A stretch of 59,399 nucleotides of DNA from Pelagicoccus sp. (GTDB lineage Bacteria > Verrucomicrobiota > Verrucomicrobiia > Opitutales > Opitutaceae): assembly GCA_028284635.1 (NCBI GenBank), contig JANQRJ010000049.1, positions 1 through 59,399 on the forward strand, read 5' to 3'. The notes beneath the pieces were generated by a model. It was not told the origin of the DNA and did no database searches. It worked only from the letters and a program-made list of their open reading frames with translations. Position 1 is the first letter of the stretch. Every line of letters starts with the position of its first letter. Of the stretch, positions 43,760 through 53,941 are shown one piece after another. The translations under genes and the position numbers were made by a program.

Positions 43760-46120
43760 TTGCTTTCCCAGACGATATCCGAAGGGACTTCCTCTCAGCA
43801 ACGACCACTCGTGCCTGCTTCACTCGTCCAATCTCGATACCGCTCGAAGCTAGTTCCTTACCTGGAAGGCTCTTTGGTGGGGCTTCTGATCTTCGTGGCA
43901 TCCGCCATCCTCATTGCGGCTTTGTACCGTCACAGCCGCCAGGCCCAGGTCAACTCCGTCCGGGCGGAGCTCGAGCGACTGGCTCGCCAGGCCGCGTCGT
44001 TCGTAGATCCGGAGATTCACCGAGGCCTTCGCGATCCGGCCCAAATGGAAACCGAAGAGTACGACCAAGCCACTCTTCCACTGGCCCGCTTCCACCGCTC
44101 CATCCCGGAGATAATCTACGTGTACACGATGATCAGGACCGAGGCGGGCGTGCAGTTCGTTTTGGACACCTCGAATCGCCCAGACTGGCTTGGATTCGAT
44201 CGGGAGATGGAGCCATCCGCCTTGATGGACATCTACGAGGAAGCTAGTCCAATCATGATTGCGGCGCTTGAAAGCGGCATGGTCGCTACCGACGAAGAGC
44301 CCTACACGGACGAGTTCGGCACCTTCATCAGCGGATACGCTCCCATACGCCATGCTGACGGTCAGTTGGAAGGGATGGTAGGGGTGGACCTCGAGCTTTC
44401 CGCTTTCAACGAGCGCCTCGCGCCCGTCACCCGTGCGGCTTGGCGGGCCGGAGCCATGTCTCTCGCCATCGCGATTGTCGTCGGCTTTGGTCTCGCTTGC
44501 TTCCGACTGGCGGCCCGGGACCGCAAACGCAAGCTCGCCGTAGCCTGGATGGAGCTGGACCAGTCTAATTCCGAACTCCGGGAGGCCAAGGAAGTCGCCG
44601 AGTCTGCCGCTCTCGCCAAGACCCAGTTCCTCGCCACCATGAGCCACGAGATCCGCACTCCTTTGAACGGGCTGGTCGGCGTCCTTCACCTTCTCGAGGA
44701 GAGTCTGCCGGAGGGCAAGCGTCCCTTGCTGCGTACCGCTCTCAACTGTTCAGACGACCTTCTTCGCCTGATCGGCGATGTACTCGACCTTTCGAAGATC
44801 GAGGCAGGCAAGATGACCGTTGAAATCGAATCCGTCTCCCCCGAGCGCATTCTCGAGGGCCTGCGTTCCTTGCATGCTCCAGCGGCTCAAGAAAAGGGAC
44901 TGGAGCTTCGTATCGATGCCTTGGATACTCAGAATCTAAACTGTCTTGCCGATCCGTTTCGCCTTCGCCAAGTCCTGACCAATCTGACGATGAACGCCGT
45001 GAAGTTCACCGAGCAGGGCTCCGTTACGCTCGGTCTTTCCACGACGGCCGATGGCAAGCGTCACCGTTTTTCCGTTACAGATACCGGCATCGGCATCGAG
45101 CCTGAGGTTCAGAACCGTCTCTTCCAGCCTTTCTCCCAGGCGAATTCCTCGACGACACGCCAGTACGGAGGCACTGGCCTTGGCCTCTCCATCTGCCGTC
45201 GTCTCGCGGCGCTGATGGATGGCGAGATCGGGGTGGACAGCGAGATCGGGCGCGGCTCGACATTCTGGATCGAACTTCCCACCACGGAAGAGCCGGAGTC
45301 GGTTTCGGAAGGCGCCACCGCCATTTCGATAGAGAACACTGGCGCCAGACTCCGGATTCTCCTCGTCGACGACAATCCGACCAATCGGCTCATCGGCTCC
45401 GAACTCCTCTGCCAGCGCTGCCATGTAGAGCCCGACCTTGCGGAAAACGGCAGCCAAGCCATGGAATTCCTGGCCGCCAACACCTACGACCTCGTGCTCA
45501 TGGACTGCATGATGCCGGATATGGACGGCTACGAAGCGACCCGAGCGGTGCGAAACGGAAAAGCTGGGACCCACAATCGGGACGTCCCAATCGTGGCCCT
45601 CACAGCCAACGCCATGCTCGAGGACCGCCAAGCCTGTCTTGAGGCCGGTATGAACGACCACCTGTCCAAGCCCATCCTTCCCTCCGAACTTGCCCGCGTG
45701 CTGAAGGCCTGGGGGCCCCGTTCTCTCGAGATCGTTTCCCACAAGCCGGAAGAGCCGGCGGCGAAAATGGATACGGACTTCGATCCAGCCCGTTTGACCT
45801 CCCTTTACGGAGAAGATGGCGCCCTCATCGGGTCGTTGCTCGACACCTTCCTCGAATGCCTCGAGGAAACCATGGGACACCTCAACCAGGCTATCGCCGA
45901 CACTGTAGATCCCGATCGCGTTCGCTTCTTCTCCCATCAGATGAAAGGCAGTGCGGCGGACTTCGGAGCCTATCGCCTATCCGAGCTTGCCGGACGCATC
46001 GAGGAGTTTTCGAAAGAAGGCCATGCTGCCGAAGCCCTCGATCTTCTCGACCAAGCCAACCAAGCCGCCCAGCGCTGCAAGGACGAAATCGTCCGCTACC
46101 AGGAGTCGATCGGCAGCTAG
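43760..46120 (+). CDS. Hybrid sensor histidine kinase with receiver and Hpt domains
   Basis: 786 residues read from a TTG at 43760; a GTG at 43811 is an alternative, and no ATG precedes the first membrane helix. Order: TM1 (about 37-57), a periplasmic sensor region (60-230, dCache-like in character), TM2 (about 232-252), HisKA with [11 protein letters not shown] (His about 296), HATPase ([26 protein letters not shown]), a receiver at about 530-645 ([24 protein letters not shown]) and an Hpt domain ([14 protein letters not shown], about 725). All relay steps up to the final phosphotransfer are in one chain; the response regulator it feeds is not adjacent. Confidence 0.92.
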   Translation: MLSQTISEGTSSQQRPLVPASLVQSRYRSKLVPYLEGSLVGLLIFVASAILIAALYRHSRQAQVNSVRAELERLARQAASFVDPEIHRGLRDPAQMETEEYDQATLPLARFHRSIPEIIYVYTMIRTEAGVQFVLDTSNRPDWLGFDREMEPSALMDIYEEASPIMIAALESGMVATDEEPYTDEFGTFISGYAPIRHADGQLEGMVGVDLELSAFNERLAPVTRAAWRAGAMSLAIAIVVGFGLACFRLAARDRKRKLAVAWMELDQSNSELREAKEVAESAALAKTQFLATMSHEIRTPLNGLVGVLHLLEESLPEGKRPLLRTALNCSDDLLRLIGDVLDLSKIEAGKMTVEIESVSPERILEGLRSLHAPAAQEKGLELRIDALDTQNLNCLADPFRLRQVLTNLTMNAVKFTEQGSVTLGLSTTADGKRHRFSVTDTGIGIEPEVQNRLFQPFSQANSSTTRQYGGTGLGLSICRRLAALMDGEIGVDSEIGRGSTFWIELPTTEEPESVSEGATAISIENTGARLRILLVDDNPTNRLIGSELLCQRCHVEPDLAENGSQAMEFLAANTYDLVLMDCMMPDMDGYEATRAVRNGKAGTHNRDVPIVALTANAMLEDRQACLEAGMNDHLSKPILPSELARVLKAWGPRSLEIVSHKPEEPAAKMDTDFDPARLTSLYGEDGALIGSLLDTFLECLEETMGHLNQAIADTVDPDRVRFFSHQMKGSAADFGAYRLSELAGRIEEFSKEGHAAEALDLLDQANQAAQRCKDEIVRYQESIGS

Positions 46121-46130
46121 GCGTCAATCC

Positions 46131-46174
46131 GCTGCGCAATTAAAACTTCAACGTTGAAGTTTTAATTGCGCAGC
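46131..46174. repeat. Perfect 44-bp palindrome
   Basis: GCTGCGCAATTAAAACTTCAAC is followed directly by its exact complement, centre AACGTT, with no loop and no mismatch. It lies 11 bp past the stop of the hybrid kinase. No T-run follows. Related to 7811-7849 and 35321-35360. Confidence 0.95.
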
Positions 46175-46661
46175 AGCGGGCGGCGTCAGCGTTTCGTTGT
46201 GAGGCGCCTCTTCCTAGTTTCGTGTCATGCGTGAAACGTAGCGCGGATCCCGCAAAGCGGGACTGCGTCCGCGATTCGCCCTCATCATCCCCTTCCTCAT
46301 CTTCATCCTCATCCCAGGATAAAGATGAGGATGAAGAAGATGATGAGGATAAGCAACGACGGGGACGCGGGCTTCAGGCTTCGCTCTTCGAGCTACGACC
46401 CGACTTCGAAAGCTCCGCGCTACTCTTTGCGACATTGCATCCGCGACACGACACTAGGCTTTCGAGCAAGCTCTAAGACAGTTCGAGCCGTAGCCGCTCT
46501 GCCGGCGGATGTTATAGAGAGTTTCAATAATGGTACCCTCGCTTCTCCGTTGTTTTACAGATAATTCGTTCGCGCTTCGGTTGAAAAGCGGATGGCCACC
46601 GATTTGTTGGAAGGGCGACCTCAGTTTAACCAGCCCGCTCTCCCGCTAATTCCTGCAAGCT
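46175..46661. other. Intergenic region upstream of the PAS/chemotaxis pair
   Basis: About 490 bp. The first half is the REP pair at 46214-46457. The second half (46458-46661) must hold the promoter of the PAS gene; no clear boxes were found. The frame open from 46592 is out of phase with the PAS domain and is rejected. Confidence 0.55.
46214..46457. repeat. Chimeric inverted REP pair with skewed core hairpin
   Basis: It runs from CTAG (46214) to CTAG (46457). The left REP is the GTAGCGCGGATCCCGC type (GTAG at 46248), while the right end is the AGCTCCGCGCTAC type of another family. The core hairpin lies at about 46278-46352. Mixed arms show exchange between families. Confidence 0.82.
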
Positions 46662-47084
46662 ATGACGACGACCGCGCCAAACGAAACGGAACATACCTTC
46701 CCCGATCATACCTTCCTCGTATCGAAAACGAACACCAGGGGTATCATCACCTACGCCAACACTACCTTCGTATCCATTTCTGGATACACGGAGAGCGAGC
46801 TGCTGAATCAGCCGCATCGCATGGTACGCCACCCGGACATGCCTCGCGCCGCCTTTCAGGACCTCTGGGACACTGTGCAAGGGGGACGGGAGTGGCACGG
46901 CATCGTGAAGAACCTTCGCAAGGACGGCGGCTACTACTGGGTCGATGCGACCGTCACCCCATCCTTCAACCAAGGAAAGATCGTTGGCTACATGTCCGTC
47001 AGGCGCAAACCGACCCGAGAGCAAATCGAAAAAGCCGTCAGCCTCTACGCTGACATGCGACAAGGAGAACTCGCTACAAGCTAA
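46662..47084 (+). CDS. PAS-domain protein, aerotaxis-receptor-like sensor
   Basis: 140 residues occupied by one PAS domain like the N-terminal sensor of Aer: [46 protein letters not shown], then [22 protein letters not shown]. In Aer-type proteins this domain binds FAD and senses redox state. Here no membrane anchor, HAMP or signalling region follows in the same frame. The next gene, eight bases later, encodes a free signalling domain, so the two probably form a split receptor. Confidence 0.9.
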   Translation: MTTTAPNETEHTFPDHTFLVSKTNTRGIITYANTTFVSISGYTESELLNQPHRMVRHPDMPRAAFQDLWDTVQGGREWHGIVKNLRKDGGYYWVDATVTPSFNQGKIVGYMSVRRKPTREQIEKAVSLYADMRQGELATS

Positions 47085-47092
47085 AACCCGTT

Positions 47093-48250
47093 ATGTCACA
47101 AGCAACCACCGCACCTCCCTCCGCAGAGTCGGGCGCCCAGAGCGACGCCGCGCAAATCGAGTCGATTCAAGCTACTCTCGCCCAGATGGCGCAGGGCAAC
47201 TTCGAGCTCCGCTTTACCAATCTCGAGCAGTACGGACAATTCGCCGCCATCTGCTCCGACATCAACGATTTGATCGACAAGGTCGAAACCTTCTTTCGCG
47301 AAGCCAATGGGCGCATGCGGGACTACGCCGAAGGCAGTTCGGACTGCAAGATCGACGAACGAGGATTCGACAAAGTCCTTCTCGAAACCACCCGGCTATT
47401 CAACCTCAACCTGCAAAACAGCGTCGAGGCCCGAGAACGGCAACGTTCTGTGAGCCAAGACCTGCAGGAGTCCGTTCGGCTCATGAACGAAAATGTCGGC
47501 CACCTGGAGACCAGCGCCAGCGAATTGGGCCGCAACTCCAGCGAGACCCTCGGCTCCGCTGAAGACGTGGACTCCAGCGCGAAGGAGGCAAACGCCCTCA
47601 CTGACGATGCCGCCAGAGCATGCAAGGAACTCGCCACCGCGATAAACCAGATAGCTACTAGCATGCAGGAAGCCAACGCCGTCACCTTCGACGCGGTCGA
47701 GCTTTCGAACTCAGCCGCCGACAAGATGTCTGCCCTGCTTAGCTCTAGCGACCAGATCGGAGCGATGATAAAGCTGATCGAAGGCATTGCTCATCAGACC
47801 AACCTGCTAGCCCTCAACGCCCGTATCGAAGCCGCCCGCGCCGGAGAGGAGGGTAAGGGATTCGCCGTAGTGGCCAGCGAAGTCAAGAACCTCGCTTTCG
47901 AGTCCCGCAAGAATGCCAAGACCATATCGGGGCAGGTGGTTACCGTTCGCTCTCAAGCCGACGAGTCCTCGCACTCCATCCAGGCCATCAACAGCGTTAT
48001 CGAGAAGATCAACACCATTGCCCAGTCGGTCGCCGCCGCGACCGAGCAGCAAAGCGCCGCGACCGAATCGATCTCCGGACTTATGCAGGATGTCGCTTCC
48101 GCTGCGGAAAAGATCGGCGTCGCTATCTCCACGGTGGCCGACAGCGCCCGAAAAAACACCGAACTCGCCCAAAACCTAGCCGAGCGGGTCAACCACCTGG
48201 GTCAGGTTTCCCAGTCCGTACAGGACCTGGCGGTCAAGCTGGATACCTGA
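47093..48250 (+). CDS. Soluble methyl-accepting chemotaxis-type signalling protein
   Basis: 385 residues with no membrane helix. Residues about 15-110 look like HAMP or poly-HAMP ([37 protein letters not shown]). Residues about 120-385 are the coiled-coil MCP signalling domain with the conserved hairpin tip [20 protein letters not shown] and [15 protein letters not shown]. It would control CheA/CheW. No che genes are in the window. Together with the preceding PAS protein it corresponds to Aer cut in two. A compact REP hairpin follows 10 bp after the stop. Confidence 0.93.
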   Translation: MSQATTAPPSAESGAQSDAAQIESIQATLAQMAQGNFELRFTNLEQYGQFAAICSDINDLIDKVETFFREANGRMRDYAEGSSDCKIDERGFDKVLLETTRLFNLNLQNSVEARERQRSVSQDLQESVRLMNENVGHLETSASELGRNSSETLGSAEDVDSSAKEANALTDDAARACKELATAINQIATSMQEANAVTFDAVELSNSAADKMSALLSSSDQIGAMIKLIEGIAHQTNLLALNARIEAARAGEEGKGFAVVASEVKNLAFESRKNAKTISGQVVTVRSQADESSHSIQAINSVIEKINTIAQSVAAATEQQSAATESISGLMQDVASAAEKIGVAISTVADSARKNTELAQNLAERVNHLGQVSQSVQDLAVKLDT

Positions 48251-48260
48251 GAGGCTGTCC

Positions 48261-48294
48261 GTAGCGCGGTCCCGTCCTGCGGGATCCGCGCTAC
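48261..48294. repeat. Compact REP hairpin with GTAG at both ends
   Basis: A single 34-bp imperfect palindrome from GTAGCGCGGTCCCG to CGGGATCCGCGCTAC, the smallest complete form of this family in the window. Confidence 0.85.
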
Positions 48295-48359
48295 GTTGCA
48301 GGCGTGACTCGACGTCAGCCCAAAACAATCATTCAATCCAATTTATGGATACGGACAGA

Positions 48360-49265
48360 CTACGCCAAAGGGAGGTCTTCGGTGGCTTTGCAGTGTCTGT
48401 CGTGGAGATCGACTAGCTCCTGCAGTTGGGGGATGATCGTCTCCGGGCCGAAGCGGTCGATGTAGCTGCACGTGGCGTAGTCTTGGCAGGCTGCGTCGTA
48501 TCGGGCGAGCCATGACTGGAAGGCTTCGCTTTGCTCGCCTCGACGAGGGAAGCTGTTAGGCGGTCGGCGCTGGCCGATGCGCCAGGGCTTGGGTGTCAAG
48601 CGGGCTCGAAAGGATTCCTGTTTGCGGGTGAGGCGGCGGTAGAGCGGGTCGGCTCCGAGTTGCTCGAAGATGCTGGCGGTCTCGTTGCTCAGCGGATCGA
48701 AGTGGTGACTGGTGAAGAGCAGGCGATAGCCGGCGCGGGTTTGGTAGAAACGAAATCCGTATCCAGGATTTTGAGACGCCCAGTCTCTCACCCGATTCGT
48801 CACTTGATCGTAGGGTTCGGCGAGGCGTTTCTTGCGGTAGGCGGGCGAGACGATGGTCCTGATAGCGCCGCCGATTCCGTTCGGCGGAAGTTCCGGCAAG
48901 TCGATATCGACGAAAAGCAGGCTCGAGACGTTGAGTACCAGAGCGCCATAGCGCACGCGGGTGACGATGGCGGCGGGTTGGGTATCGGCCGATTCCGCAT
49001 CCGTATTGGCGGGCAGGCTGCTTACGATCTCTTCTCGGGGTGGCGTATCCAGATAGTCATACTCGTCGCGGCGTCGATTTGCCTTTTCGTAGCGGCCGGG
49101 GTCGGCGGCGATGGCGAGGAAGATCTTCTTGGCCCGCGCGTCGCCGAAGGCTTTGGCCTGTTTGTCGCTTTCGTCGGACCAGCCCCAGGCAGTGAATTCG
49201 GCGGGCTGTCCAGCGGGATCCACGCCTTTGAAGCTTCCTTTTTCCCAATATGGATAGATTCGCAT
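48360..49265 (-). CDS. Unknown protein, possible archaeo-eukaryotic-primase-like fold
   Basis: 301 residues from the ATG at 49265, four bases after the helicase stop. The N-terminus (MRIYPYWEKGSF, FTAWGWSDESDKQAKAFGDA) and the later block ADPLYRRLTRKQESFRARLTPKPW recall a group of uncharacterised bacterial proteins. LLFVDIDLP places two acidic residues (Asp120, Asp122) at a strand end, and YQTRAGYRLLFTSHHFD follows at 174-190. This spacing resembles metal and nucleotide motifs of AEP-type primases, but that is inference. Tight coupling to the helicase gene suggests a shared role in DNA or RNA handling. Confidence 0.6.
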   Translation of the reverse strand: MRIYPYWEKGSFKGVDPAGQPAEFTAWGWSDESDKQAKAFGDARAKKIFLAIAADPGRYEKANRRRDEYDYLDTPPREEIVSSLPANTDAESADTQPAAIVTRVRYGALVLNVSSLLFVDIDLPELPPNGIGGAIRTIVSPAYRKKRLAEPYDQVTNRVRDWASQNPGYGFRFYQTRAGYRLLFTSHHFDPLSNETASIFEQLGADPLYRRLTRKQESFRARLTPKPWRIGQRRPPNSFPRRGEQSEAFQSWLARYDAACQDYATCSYIDRFGPETIIPQLQELVDLHDRHCKATEDLPLA

Positions 49266-49269
49266 GGCT

Positions 49270-52200
49270 CTACTCGCTGGCGGCGACGGGTTCTGCAACA
49301 GGGGAAGCGGCAAGGCGTTTTCTGCGGGCGACCACTGCATCGTGGGCCCGGACGATGGCGTCGAAGCGCTCCTCTGGTTCGCGGGCGATCATGGGACTCC
49401 AGATCCGGCGCAGGTCCCAGCCTTGGCCGCGCAGAATTTCCGTGCGGAAGTGCTCCCAGGCGATCGGGTCGGGCGTCTTGCGAAAGCGGTTGAAGTCGGT
49501 AAGCAGCCCGAGAGTGACGTCGTCGGGATCGCTTGGCGGCGCGAGGGCGGCGTCGACGCAGAATCCGTCGTTGCCCCAGTGGATAGTCGAGCTGATGCCA
49601 GGCTCTTCTTGCAGGCGGTAGCCGATCTCGGCCGCGAGCGCGCTTGGGTAGGCATTGGGCTGCGTCTGACACTGCGCTTCTTGGCTAGTCTCGTCTGCCG
49701 TGTAGGCGACGGGCGCGTTTTCGAACTGCTGAGCGACTTGCTCGGCATAGCGCAGATATGCGAAGAAGTGGGAGCTGCCGGGCGAGGCTTGGCTCGGCTC
49801 GGCGTGATACACGTTCTGCGGGATGGAGGTGAGCAAGTGGATGGCGATGCGGGCTCGTGTAACCAAAACATTGAGACGGCGCTCGCCGCCATACTGGGAG
49901 AGGGCTCCGAAGTTGCGGCGGAACTTGCCTTCGGCATCGAGGCCGAAAGTGGTGGAGACGATGATGTGGTCTCTTTCGTCCCCCTGCACGTTTTCGAGGT
50001 TGCGCACGAAGAGGCCTTCGAAGGAATCCGCGCCTCGCCGCTGCCGAGCCGTCTCGTAGAGCCTTTTGAATGACTGGTCCTCCTGAGCCTTCGCTTCGAG
50101 TCGTTCGATGATGAGATCGCGCTGGTTTATATTGAAGCAGGCCACGCCGATGCTTGGCGGCTCTGGCTCCTGCAGCAGCTCCGCAACGAGCTCGACGACG
50201 GCGTCGGCTTCCGCCGCGTTGATGCGGTTCTCGTAGAGGCCGTCCACGCGTCGCAGGCGGATGGGAGAGAGCGCCGCTCTATTTTGAGGGTGGCTGGGGA
50301 TGGGCTGAAGCCGGTTTGCGTAGTAGTGTTCGTTGGAAAAGCCGATCAAGGCGGCGTCCTGAGAGCGGTAGTGCACGTCGAGAAAAGCTTCTTCGATATC
50401 GAGGTTGAGCGCAGCGGAGAGCAGGTCTTCCGCCTCGCTGATCTGCTGAGCGGCGAGTTCCTCCAGGCTTTCCGCCTCGCCGCCGTCGGAATCGATGATG
50501 CCGCTCTCGAAGAAGCGGGTGGGCGGCAGCTGTTTCGGATCGCCCGCGATGACGAGGCGGTTGCCGCGCAGCAGGATAGGCAAGGCCTCTTCCAGGCGGC
50601 ATTGGCTGGCCTCGTCGAAGACGACCAGGTCGAAGATGGGCTTGCGGGGAAAGATCTGAGCGACCGTGGAGGGACTGGCCATCCAAACCGGGCAGAGGTC
50701 GAAAAGCGGATCGCCGCCCTCATGGCTTTCGCCTGCGGCGATCACCTGCCGAAGCTTTAGCGAGCGCTTGCCTCGCATGAACAGTCGGTTGCGCAGGCTG
50801 GCTCCGACCGGACTGACGCGGTTTTCGCCTTCGCCGAGCAAGCGCTGCCGCTGGCGGCTTTCCCACATATGGGCGATCGACTGGCGGGCTAGGACTTTCT
50901 TTTCGTCGAGACATTTGCCGTACTCCTCGAAGGCGGCGTCGATGCGAGCGGTGTCTATGCGCAGCAGCTCCGGCTCCTTCTTGAGGGCAGCTTGGATGGC
51001 GTTGCGCAGGGCGACCACGGTCAATTCGTTGAGCGCCGCTTCCCGCTCCAGCTCGTGCAGAGCGAGTCTTCGCGCGGCGGTAGAGATCGCTTCCGGGAGC
51101 TTCTCCAGCCCCTCCTGCATGCGGATAACGCCCTCGATGGTATGGGCATGCTGGGTCCAGGATTTGGCGAAAGGGAGGGCCTCGCCACCGGCCCGCAGTA
51201 TTTGCTCGAAGTCGAGGAGACAGCTTGCAGTGAGGATCTGCTCCTCGCGAAGGGCTGTCATGAGATCGTGGATACGATCGGCTTGCTCGGCCGAGTGGCG
51301 GAGCGCCTGGGCTAGGTCTCGGAGCGTCTCGGAGTCGCCCTCTGCCCAGCAAGCTTGCAGGCAGGCGAGCAGGTCCGGCTCCTCCTCGGCGCATCGGAAG
51401 ACGATATCAAGCAAGCGATCGCAGGCGCTCAAGGCGCGTTTGAGACCGGCATCGTCGGTGGGTTCGGGAGCTTCGTCCTCGAGAAAGCGCTGCAGGAAGT
51501 CGCTGGCCAGCCAACGAGCCTTGACGCCTCGGCAGAAGGCTAGGATCCGCAGGGCGTCTTCGGAACTCTCCAGGCCGAGTTGGCGAGCGACGGCAGCAGC
51601 GGCCCGCTTCTTGCGAATCTGCAGGAAGCCTAGGACCCGGCCTTTGCATTCCTGGTACTCGGACATGACGAGGGCGATTTCCTTGCACTCGGCCATGGTG
51701 GGCAGCTTGGAATCGAGCTGGAGAACGATCTCGCGGTCGAGCTCCACTTCAAGGAGCTCGCGCTTGTCCTCGCTGGGAGCGTTGTCGTCCATCTCGGTAA
51801 AGTCGGCATGTCCAGCGGCGCTAGCCCATTCGAGCAGGAGGGAGGGCGGGTCCTCGGCGAGGCGCTCGATATCGTCGGCTATGGCGCGGCGGCGTTCGGC
51901 TTGAGTGGGAAGCGGTTCCTCGGGGTCGAGCTTGCGCAGGGCTCCATCATGCTCGGTCGCAATGGGCAGGGCGGCCTTTTCCAGGGAGCGACTCAGGCTC
52001 CGGGTGACTTCGTCCACCGCTTCGGCCAAGAACTCCTTCGTCGAAAAGCTCTGCCGTACCGCGGCGGTCGAAGTCTGGAAAAAGGCTTCGAGCGAAAGGG
52101 CGACATTTTCGAAGAGAGGGTTCCGCGAAGGGTGGATCTCGCGGGCTCGGCGCAGGATCTCGCCGAGCTCGGTGCGGTTGGTTTCGATGAGGGCGCGATC

Positions 52201-53691
52201 CAGCTGCGGATGGTCTGCTACGTTGAGGGCTACTTCGGGATCGGAAATCCGACGGCAGGCCAGCCACTGACCTACGAGCGCGTGAAAGGAAACACCGTCC
52301 GAACCGCCGTCGTGCAGCAGGCGAAAATAGCCTTTCAGTTCGCGATCGAGTTCGCTGAGGCGCTGATTGAGAGACTGAAGCGTATCCGTGGGATCAGGAC
52401 AAGGCGGGTGTTCCGCCAGGTACTCCAGTCGCTCGCGCATGCCGACGTAGAGCGGCCGCCTGTCTCGAGAGGGGTCGTGGATGACTCCGCAGAGGTGTCC
52501 CAGATCGCAGTGGTCGAGCCGGTACTTGACCACGTCGAGCGCGGTGCGTTTGTCGCAGACGAAAAGCGCGCGTTGCCCGCGGGCCAGGTGGTCGGCGATA
52601 ATATTGGCGATGGTCTGGCTCTTGCCCGTGCCCGGCGGGCCGTGGATGACGAGGGCATCCGCGCGCCGAGCAGTTGTCACGGTGCGGGCCTGGCAGGGAT
52701 CGACGGGGGCGATGGCGTGCTCGTCGTCAAAGGCCCGGCGACTGGCAGACTGGTCGGCAGGCTTGACTTCCGGCTCCTGTTCGGGAGGCAGGCCTTCGTT
52801 TAGCTGCAAGGCCTCGTGGCAGAGAAAGGAACGTACGGGACCCTGTAGCTCCGACTCGTTGCTGATCATGTGCTTCGTGTCGCGCAGCAGTCCGGCATTG
52901 GTCATCGGGAAGAGGCCAAGCGCGGCGCTCGGCAGCAGGGCGGGCTCGCTTGGAAGTCGGTTGGGCACGGGTATCGGATCTATGGATACGTCGAAGCCAA
53001 AAAGGGAATTCTTGTCCAGGCCCAGGCTTTGCGTGATGAATTCCAGGATGTGCGAGAATTCGCGCTGCGGATCCTTGCCGGTGTCGTCGTCGAAGAGTTC
53101 GGGTATCTCGCGACCGGTCTGCTGCTCCAGCCAGGCGAGCAAGGCGGGGTTTGGGATGAGCAGCTCCGCTCCATCTCCCGCGGCCCGGAGAGTGACGGAG
53201 GGCTTGGGACCGCGTTGGAGCCCGAGGTTCACCGGAATGAAGGCGACGGGGGCGAGCAAGCCTGTCTTGGCGTAACGTGGATTCAGACCCTCTTCAGCCG
53301 GCAGGGATACGAGAGGAAAGCCGAGAAAGAGGGCCTCCTCTCCGTGATCGTTATAGTAGTCCTGGGCATCGACCACGATATCCGCGAGCTGGGCCAAAAC
53401 ACTTCGCTGAGCGTCGAGGGCGCGGCGTGGGCGTTTGCCTGGCGGCTGGTTTTCGACTGCCTTTTCCCCGTCTGGATCGACGAGCGGTCGGACCGCCTTG
53501 GGATCGGCCGGCAGCGTGATCTTGCGAGCCGGGCCCAGCAGGGAAGGCAGGATCGCATCGACCGAAACTTGCTGTAGGGCAGCAAGTTGGCAGAGATCGA
53601 TGCGTTGGCGGGAGTTATGGGGACGGGCGTTGAGACTCGGCCCTTTGCGTAGATTCGCATAGAGCCGTTGGAGCATGGATTCGAGGATCAT
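49270..53691 (-). CDS. Large SF1 helicase with C-terminal nuclease-like domain
   Basis: About 1473 residues from the ATG at 53691; another in-frame ATG at 53757 is possible. An N-terminal region resembling DUF4011 (1-300) precedes an Upf1/Dna2-type split SF1 motor: Walker A IHGPPGTGKSQTIANIIADH (about 350), then an insert of about 600 coiled-coil-rich residues, the DEAS box VVFDEASQCRLEEALPI (about 1020), GDPKQLPP, NVQGDERDHIIVSTTFG and RRLNVLVTRAR. The last 150 residues (EIGYRLQEE, FCVDAAL, LTDFNRFRKTPDPIAWEHF, GWDLRRIWSP) resemble the Vsr-like/MTES_1575 nuclease domain, although the usual Glu/Cys-Asp-Gly motif is altered. Related helicase-Vsr proteins are known antiphage genes. Confidence 0.88.
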   Translation of the reverse strand: MILESMLQRLYANLRKGPSLNARPHNSRQRIDLCQLAALQQVSVDAILPSLLGPARKITLPADPKAVRPLVDPDGEKAVENQPPGKRPRRALDAQRSVLAQLADIVVDAQDYYNDHGEEALFLGFPLVSLPAEEGLNPRYAKTGLLAPVAFIPVNLGLQRGPKPSVTLRAAGDGAELLIPNPALLAWLEQQTGREIPELFDDDTGKDPQREFSHILEFITQSLGLDKNSLFGFDVSIDPIPVPNRLPSEPALLPSAALGLFPMTNAGLLRDTKHMISNESELQGPVRSFLCHEALQLNEGLPPEQEPEVKPADQSASRRAFDDEHAIAPVDPCQARTVTTARRADALVIHGPPGTGKSQTIANIIADHLARGQRALFVCDKRTALDVVKYRLDHCDLGHLCGVIHDPSRDRRPLYVGMRERLEYLAEHPPCPDPTDTLQSLNQRLSELDRELKGYFRLLHDGGSDGVSFHALVGQWLACRRISDPEVALNVADHPQLDRALIETNRTELGEILRRAREIHPSRNPLFENVALSLEAFFQTSTAAVRQSFSTKEFLAEAVDEVTRSLSRSLEKAALPIATEHDGALRKLDPEEPLPTQAERRRAIADDIERLAEDPPSLLLEWASAAGHADFTEMDDNAPSEDKRELLEVELDREIVLQLDSKLPTMAECKEIALVMSEYQECKGRVLGFLQIRKKRAAAAVARQLGLESSEDALRILAFCRGVKARWLASDFLQRFLEDEAPEPTDDAGLKRALSACDRLLDIVFRCAEEEPDLLACLQACWAEGDSETLRDLAQALRHSAEQADRIHDLMTALREEQILTASCLLDFEQILRAGGEALPFAKSWTQHAHTIEGVIRMQEGLEKLPEAISTAARRLALHELEREAALNELTVVALRNAIQAALKKEPELLRIDTARIDAAFEEYGKCLDEKKVLARQSIAHMWESRQRQRLLGEGENRVSPVGASLRNRLFMRGKRSLKLRQVIAAGESHEGGDPLFDLCPVWMASPSTVAQIFPRKPIFDLVVFDEASQCRLEEALPILLRGNRLVIAGDPKQLPPTRFFESGIIDSDGGEAESLEELAAQQISEAEDLLSAALNLDIEEAFLDVHYRSQDAALIGFSNEHYYANRLQPIPSHPQNRAALSPIRLRRVDGLYENRINAAEADAVVELVAELLQEPEPPSIGVACFNINQRDLIIERLEAKAQEDQSFKRLYETARQRRGADSFEGLFVRNLENVQGDERDHIIVSTTFGLDAEGKFRRNFGALSQYGGERRLNVLVTRARIAIHLLTSIPQNVYHAEPSQASPGSSHFFAYLRYAEQVAQQFENAPVAYTADETSQEAQCQTQPNAYPSALAAEIGYRLQEEPGISSTIHWGNDGFCVDAALAPPSDPDDVTLGLLTDFNRFRKTPDPIAWEHFRTEILRGQGWDLRRIWSPMIAREPEERFDAIVRAHDAVVARRKRLAASPVAEPVAASE

Positions 53692-53941
53692 GGCAGGATG
53701 TTGACCCGCGGATCCAGCTATGGTTCGATTCCGTAAACTAGGCGCCCAACGTTGCATGCTTGATTTACTAGAGCTGCGAACCGGTAAGCTGCTTGCAGGT
53801 TGTTAATCTTCTGTTCAGGTAGCTTGGTTTACGATGCCTCTATGAAACCCGACCTGTTTTTCTGGCCACCTTTTCTCCGATCGTGCGGCGTCGTTTCTCG
53901 CTGCTCGTCTTCTTTGCTGCTTGTCAGAGCTTGTTGAGCAT

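Noticed and set aside
46131-46174. Palindromes considered as rho-independent terminators or integron attC sites
   Set aside because: No T-run follows any of the three, they are loopless, and the R-box order of attC sites is not present; no integrase is in the window.
46592-47053. Alternative frame across the PAS gene
   Set aside because: It overlaps the clearly conserved PAS domain in another frame and matches nothing.
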